From positions 24,809,022-24,873,021 of the forward strand of contig CM033399.1 of the NCBI GenBank assembly GCA_019426215.1: a stretch of DNA of 64,000 nucleotides, in the 5' to 3' direction. Positions within the stretch are counted from its first letter, which is position 1. The number at the start of each line of letters is the position of its first letter. Made by a program: the position numbers and the translations under genes. Under the pieces are notes generated by a model. It did not search any database. It saw nothing but the letters and a program-made list of their open reading frames with translations, and had not been told where the DNA came from. Below, one piece after another: positions 59,798-64,000 of the stretch. Source of the stretch: Buddleja alternifolia. Taxonomy: Eukaryota > Streptophyta > Magnoliopsida > Lamiales > Scrophulariaceae.

Positions 59798-60424
59798 GGT
59801 GTGTGTGGCGAAAAGGTTTGTGATGATAAATGTTGCGATTAAAAGTGCAAAATCGAATACGCAGGCTTTAATCCAGAGGGCTTTTGCTACACAAGTGGAG
59901 TTCCAATTCGAGTTTGTGTTTGCACCTATGATTGTTGATTGTGGCTTGTAATTTGGTTATTAAAATATAGTATTCACATATATGTAAACCAAGTCATTAT
60001 TAACAAAAGTCAAAACTGATATGACAAGAAGTCATTAATTTAAGGTTGAAATAAATACTTTTATTTACTTTATGGAATTTCGGTACTTACGTTGTGTGTG
60101 ATAAGTTTAATTTTTGTGTTTGATGTCAACAAGAGGATAAGGAAGTGGCCTTTAGTTGTTAAAATTTACTTTTACAGTACTGTTAAGATTGGTAATTGGA
60201 AAAATTAAGGACATTGGCATTCAAATGAATAATGATAATTATTGGGTCCAAAACCTAAGTACCAAACCGAATTGTTAAAAAATTAAATCAACAAAGATAA
60301 AACTAAAAGCATATAAGGAATTAATTTGGTTATAATAACCAGAAAAAAGAAGAACCACAAGAACTCTTTGTCGAATCAAACAAGAGAAAAGAAATTATTC
60401 TTGATGTATAATGAAGAAGTAAAG

Positions 60425-61579
60425 CTTCTGTTCTATCTTATCAAAAACAAAGGAAAAGCTTCTGTTCAAGGCTGTGAGAATAGAGAGAGGAAGCCGAATA
60501 AGTTGAGAGAGAGAGAGAGACAATGTACATGATTTGGGGGAAACTTCATGCTATCAAAGTGGGTAATACCCAAATGTATATTTATCAATCACTGGATATG
60601 CACATGATGATGTCATAAAGTGAAATAACCACCTCATCATACATGATCTGACAGTTTAAAATTCACTTGAACACATACGCACTTGGGTAGCATGGAATTT
60701 CCCTTGATTTGGAGTTGATATATGTAAATAATGCAAAACACTCCCTCAAGTTTTGGTCAACTCAAAGTTGACCCTCACACAATGGGCTAGACAAAATGGG
60801 CGGAGACTTGGCCAAGTTGGGCCGAATGATGCAGCCCACCATTATATCTACGACCCCTCCTCCCCCCACCCCCACCCACACCCAAAGTTGATAGGGAGTG
60901 AACACACAATTGCGAGCACAAAAATGCGGATCATCAGATGAACCTTGAACTTTGAAACGATAATCCATCAGATCGAAAAATGAACTTGAAATGAGTCCTG
61001 AAATTTTTTTGCCAAAATCAGTAGCAAATCACCCAAAAGATGTAGAGTATCACAGAATAACTGATAGAACATTCCACAACATCAAAACAAAGTCAAATCA
61101 ATGAATCCAGTAAGAAATGACATAAAAAAATAAATATGTAGTCGATCGCAATATCTAAAAATGAAAAATCAAATCACTGAACCTAATGATTATATAACAA
61201 GATCAAAAATAAGAAACAATGGTCACAAGTTCGCATTTGAATAGCTATAAAGCAAATCTGACCCAATATGGACGAAACAAAAAAATTAAATCCTATCTAA
61301 TATAAATTAGAACACAGTAATAGAATCAATCACATATAATGAGACAGTAAAAAAGGCAAGTCAATAACATGCTATAAGGAACTTAACATCTGTTGGGAAT
61401 CATATCGAATACGCAACAGAAGATAAAAATACATTAACATAGATTCCCGCCATGATCAATCTGGGTTTCCACGTATATAAAAGGAAGGTTATAGATACTT
61501 TACTAGTTGAAGCGAAGTGGTTGGAGAATACTATCACCTTTGAATTCTTCAACCTCCAACACCAATGAAAATTTCGCCT
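60425..61579. other. Unassigned repeat-like sequence right of copy B
   Basis: A (GA)n run stands at 60508-60523. Around 60735-60750 AATGCAAAACACTCCCTCAAG reads on the minus strand as a purine tract CTTGAGGGAG followed by a TG start, as in Copia 3' ends, so 60425-60745 may be a Copia LTR in minus orientation. A further possible LTR start, TGTTGGGAATCATATCG, is at 61390. Partners are not visible. The ORFs at 60753 and 60762 show no family features. Confidence 0.3.
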
Positions 61580-62981
61580 CTTCTTGATTTATGATCCGAG
61601 TAATGAAAGTACACCATCCCTAAATAAACATGATGGATGCCGAATACACAATAAAATAATTCCTACTCCTAAACTTGTAGATAGCAGTGAGAAGGTTCGA
61701 ATCCACAGGGATTGGTTCAGATTTAATTCCCAAATATGAGAAAATAAATTTTAGTTGGGGGGGGGGGGGGGGATTTTGGATGATTGATTAAACTAAAAAT
61801 TAAAGAAAATAACATAAATCACTAAAATCAAGAAATGCAAAATTAAACGAATAAAAGAATTCAATATATGGTGAGATTCTAGCCTAAGGAATTATCTCTA
61901 TTTTGATTCTTTGAATTTGATCATTAATGCAAAGATATTTCAGTCTTCATGAATAAATTGAATATAGTTGTTAACAAGCTCTAACAACCTAGTTTCTACT
62001 TATTTTATCGATAATCAAAATAAGCTCTTCGGTTACTTCTCTTATTGATTAAATAACCCTAAACAAACTCTTAGAGTGTAGATTAACAATAGCATTAAGG
62101 AACTAGAGAAACACCTATTCATAATAACAAACTCGCTAGCTTGGTTCATTTAAATAATATTACACATTCCCAAAACAAACAATCAAAATATTGTCCATAA
62201 TCTAGGTTGTTAACTTCTACAAATAGCAGAATTAATCAAACCATTACGGATTTGAGATTCTAAATAGCTATATATTATTCTATCAATTAAATATTCGGCA
62301 GAATCATCCAATTAATTGAAACAATAATATCAACAAGTACAGAGAATATGTAAATATTCATGAACAAAGAAAGAATAAGAATAAATTAGATATCAAAAAT
62401 TTCGTAGAATCAAAACTTCAATAATCCTCGACTAGAAGTTAGGTCTTTAGTAATACTTCTCGAACTAGAGCAAAAATGCAGAATTTCTCCTCCTCCAAGA
62501 GTCAAGTAACGTGTAGAATGAAAATGAATAGAGAAAATTCTATCTAAAATGATAACTGTCAAGAGACCTAACCAAAAAGGATTTCCTACCAAGAATCCTA
62601 CCTAAACTAAAAGTCCTCTAAAGAAATACTAGGAAATAAACTCCTAGCCAACTAAACATATAAAACTACAAATACTCATAAAAAATAAAAGATAAAAAGA
62701 TTCCTAAAATAGGATTCTTTGACTTCAAAATTCGCAGGAATGACAACAACAATCTTCAGCTTAAGCATGGACACGTCTAACTTCCAGTAGTAAATTCTCC
62801 AAGTTTTTCAAATCTTCATTTTTATGCATCAAAGCTCCATCTTTTAACTTCTTTTTCTTCCTCTTTCCAATATCATCTATCAAATCAAAAACATCCATAA
62901 GTATCTATCAATTAAACTCAACTTGCAATAAAAGAAGGAAGAAATCACATGAAGTATATGTATAAAATGCACATTAACAAA
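61580..62981 (-). repeat. LTR of the right-hand Gypsy element
   Basis: AT-rich, about 1.4 kb, starting (minus) TTTGTTAATG after the purine tract. A run of about 17 G lies at 61757-61773. No gene. Confidence 0.55.
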
Positions 62982-63000
62982 TTCCCCACACTTAACCCTT
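62982..63000 (-). other. Polypurine tract of the right-hand Gypsy element
   Basis: Minus-strand reading gives AAGGGTTAAGTGTGGGGAA. It is preceded by GAGGACGTGC, homologous to the tract at 1770-1800. Confidence 0.65.
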
Positions 63001-63480
63001 GCACGTCCTCGGGCTTAAACAAAAAGACACTAATAAAGAAAACAAACTAAAACGAACCATTTTCGTAGGTAACACGATTGTATTTAGCGCATACAACAAG
63101 CCTTTAAACCCCAAGGTTACCCTAGTGGATGAGTTAAGTCTCATGAGGGTTTGCAGAAAATATACCCACAAAATCACTCTCTCAGTGTAAAAACAAGCAA
63201 GTCAACGGAACTTTCTTTCCAAACATCAATCCTTAACAAACTTCTCAAAAATTCACAAAAAAAATTCATGACCGCAATATTATGTTTGCAACAGTCAACT
63301 CGCATCATCCCCTTCTATTTCCTCAAGCCTTAATAACAAATTAAAACTAGCAACGTATTATCATGATATTAAGCATCAACTTGTCTTTTGACACGAATAC
63401 AAACATTGGTATGAATGCACTAGGTTACTCAACAAGTTGATCATTTAACTCCTAGTACCCTCCTAACAGCCCTATTAGGT

Positions 63481-64000
63481 TACTAACACAGTAGCAGGTA
63501 GATGCCCAGCGCGCCAATTTATTTGGGCGCCAATCTTGTAATAGATAAATTCTATAGACAATCTTTTTCTTATAAATAAAGTCGATTATTAAGGCATTCT
63601 TTATTATTGTATTTATATCTTGCTTATGTTAGAATAAAGTCCCTCAGGATCACACATGGCTATGGGACGTCATCGCTCATCAGGATTGGTGATGATGGAA
63701 TATGTCTCTAAGGCTATGATCCTTAAATCATATTCCAAGTCATGAATAGGTTTGTCAAGATTAGGGATATTGACAAACCTGAAAGACTTGCTTGTACGAT
63801 ACATACTCTGGGAGAGTGTGCCTCGTTCCATAGGTACTGGCACAATGAAAGCTGATGTATGTATGAAGGTTCCTATTACAAATAGGTAAACTGAACAACC
63901 CCGTGGAAGTTCCTTAAAAGGAATCCTCATCAAATCTGGAACTTCCAACGATCATGTAGTATAAGAATAATCTTCATAGACCTAAGATTTCATTGGATAT
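63481..64000. other. Unassigned sequence at the right edge, possibly an LTR fragment
   Basis: No coding region is convincing; the 92-codon minus-strand ORF at 63670-63948 has no recognisable domain. The style (TATGGGACGTCATC, GGAACTTCC repeats, short AT tracts) resembles a Copia LTR but matches none of the LTRs in this window. Confidence 0.25.

Larger units (their letters stand above)
55003..59938 (+). pseudogene. Cysteine-rich peptide gene, copy B, disrupted
   Basis: Exon 1 (55003-55057), the intron and the first 52 bases of exon 2 (from 55569) are nearly identical to copy A. Element V then interrupts exon 2 after codon 36 or so, and the rest of the exon resumes at 59803. Independently a CAA codon of copy A has become TAA at 59840-59842, and one Val became Ala further on. 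Either lesion alone would remove half the cysteines. Because V is young, the nonsense change may have come first. TATA box and RY motifs upstream (about 54918-54946) are still intact. Confidence 0.88.
50910..60424 (+). repeat. Segmental duplication copy B
   Basis: It aligns with 9374-17861 once the 687-bp MITE (53921-54607) and element V (55621-59797) are removed. It has no hAT at the position corresponding to 9508, no MITE at the position of 14535, and no Copia-2 at the right end. It therefore preserves the ancestral state at those sites. The gene it carries is broken. Confidence 0.9.
61580..63480 (-). mobile_element. 3' end of a second Tat-like Gypsy element
   Basis: On the minus strand the order is a 3' non-coding region (63480 to 63000), the GAGGACGTGCAAGGGTTAAGTGTGGGG purine tract type, and an LTR (about 62981 to 61580). 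Near its end the LTR has CCCTGTGGATTCGAACCTTCTCAC, as in Tat LTRs. The non-coding part matches the reverse complement of the first Gypsy element (around 1560-1680). No coding part is in view. LTR borders are approximate. Confidence 0.65.

Noticed and set aside
61757..61773. Long G run as a G-quadruplex element
   Set aside because: A homopolymer in an LTR; length may reflect sequencing error, and nothing else supports a structured role.

Overview
This is a gene-poor, retrotransposon-dense stretch of a plant nuclear genome, almost certainly a eudicot. The evidence is nested Copia and Gypsy LTR elements with initiator-tRNA primer sites, a plant hAT transposon, CACTA-type hairpin repeats, a hydroxyproline-rich extensin gene remnant and a secreted cysteine-rich (defensin-like) gene. 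AT content is high, introns are GT-AG, and nothing looks prokaryotic. I cannot name the species.

Layout. 1-3193: 3' end and LTR of a Gypsy (Tat/Athila-like) element. 3236-3500: end of a CACTA-like DNA transposon abutting an extensin gene, 3502-9109, which is itself split by a 4.7-kb Copia element (Copia-1, minus strand, 4298-9009, duplication ACCAC). 9374-17861: duplication copy A, holding a decayed hAT transposon (9508-13044, duplication ATCATGAT) and the only apparently intact gene, an 80-residue secreted peptide with ten cysteines and one intron (16629-17376). 17862-21330: 5' part of a second Copia element (Copia-2). 21331-49203: a large Sirevirus-like Copia nest. The host (element X, plus strand) carries gag, pol and an env-like region, and is split by element Y (24808-33230, duplication ATACC) and by Z, a relative of X in opposite orientation (35918-41473, duplication GCATA). 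49204-50909: small non-coding LTR element W. 50910-60424: duplication copy B, whose peptide gene carries a nonsense codon and is split by a young non-autonomous LTR element V (55621-59797, duplication GGTGT). 61580-63480: 3' end of a second Tat-like Gypsy element, minus strand. The last 0.5 kb is an unassigned repeat.

How it fits together. Copies A and B are direct repeats about 33 kb apart now. Each is the empty-site reference for insertions in the other: B lacks the hAT, Copia-2 and a MITE; A lacks V and a 687-bp hAT-type MITE. Element X has no matching target duplication. Its left end lies in the Copia-2 reverse transcriptase and its right end lies in the LTR of W, which is best explained by recombination between two X-family insertions that deleted what lay between them. 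Apart from the peptide gene of copy A, essentially every coding region is broken.

I found no CRISPR array, operon, convincing tRNA or rRNA gene. The most unusual signals are family-wide motif saturation (AGCG/CGCT in X and Z; TTCGA in V; GGCGCC in the first Gypsy LTR), candidate introns in the env-like region, an element with young LTRs but a dead interior (Y), and the diverging fates of the two peptide gene copies. All homology and divergence statements are by eye.
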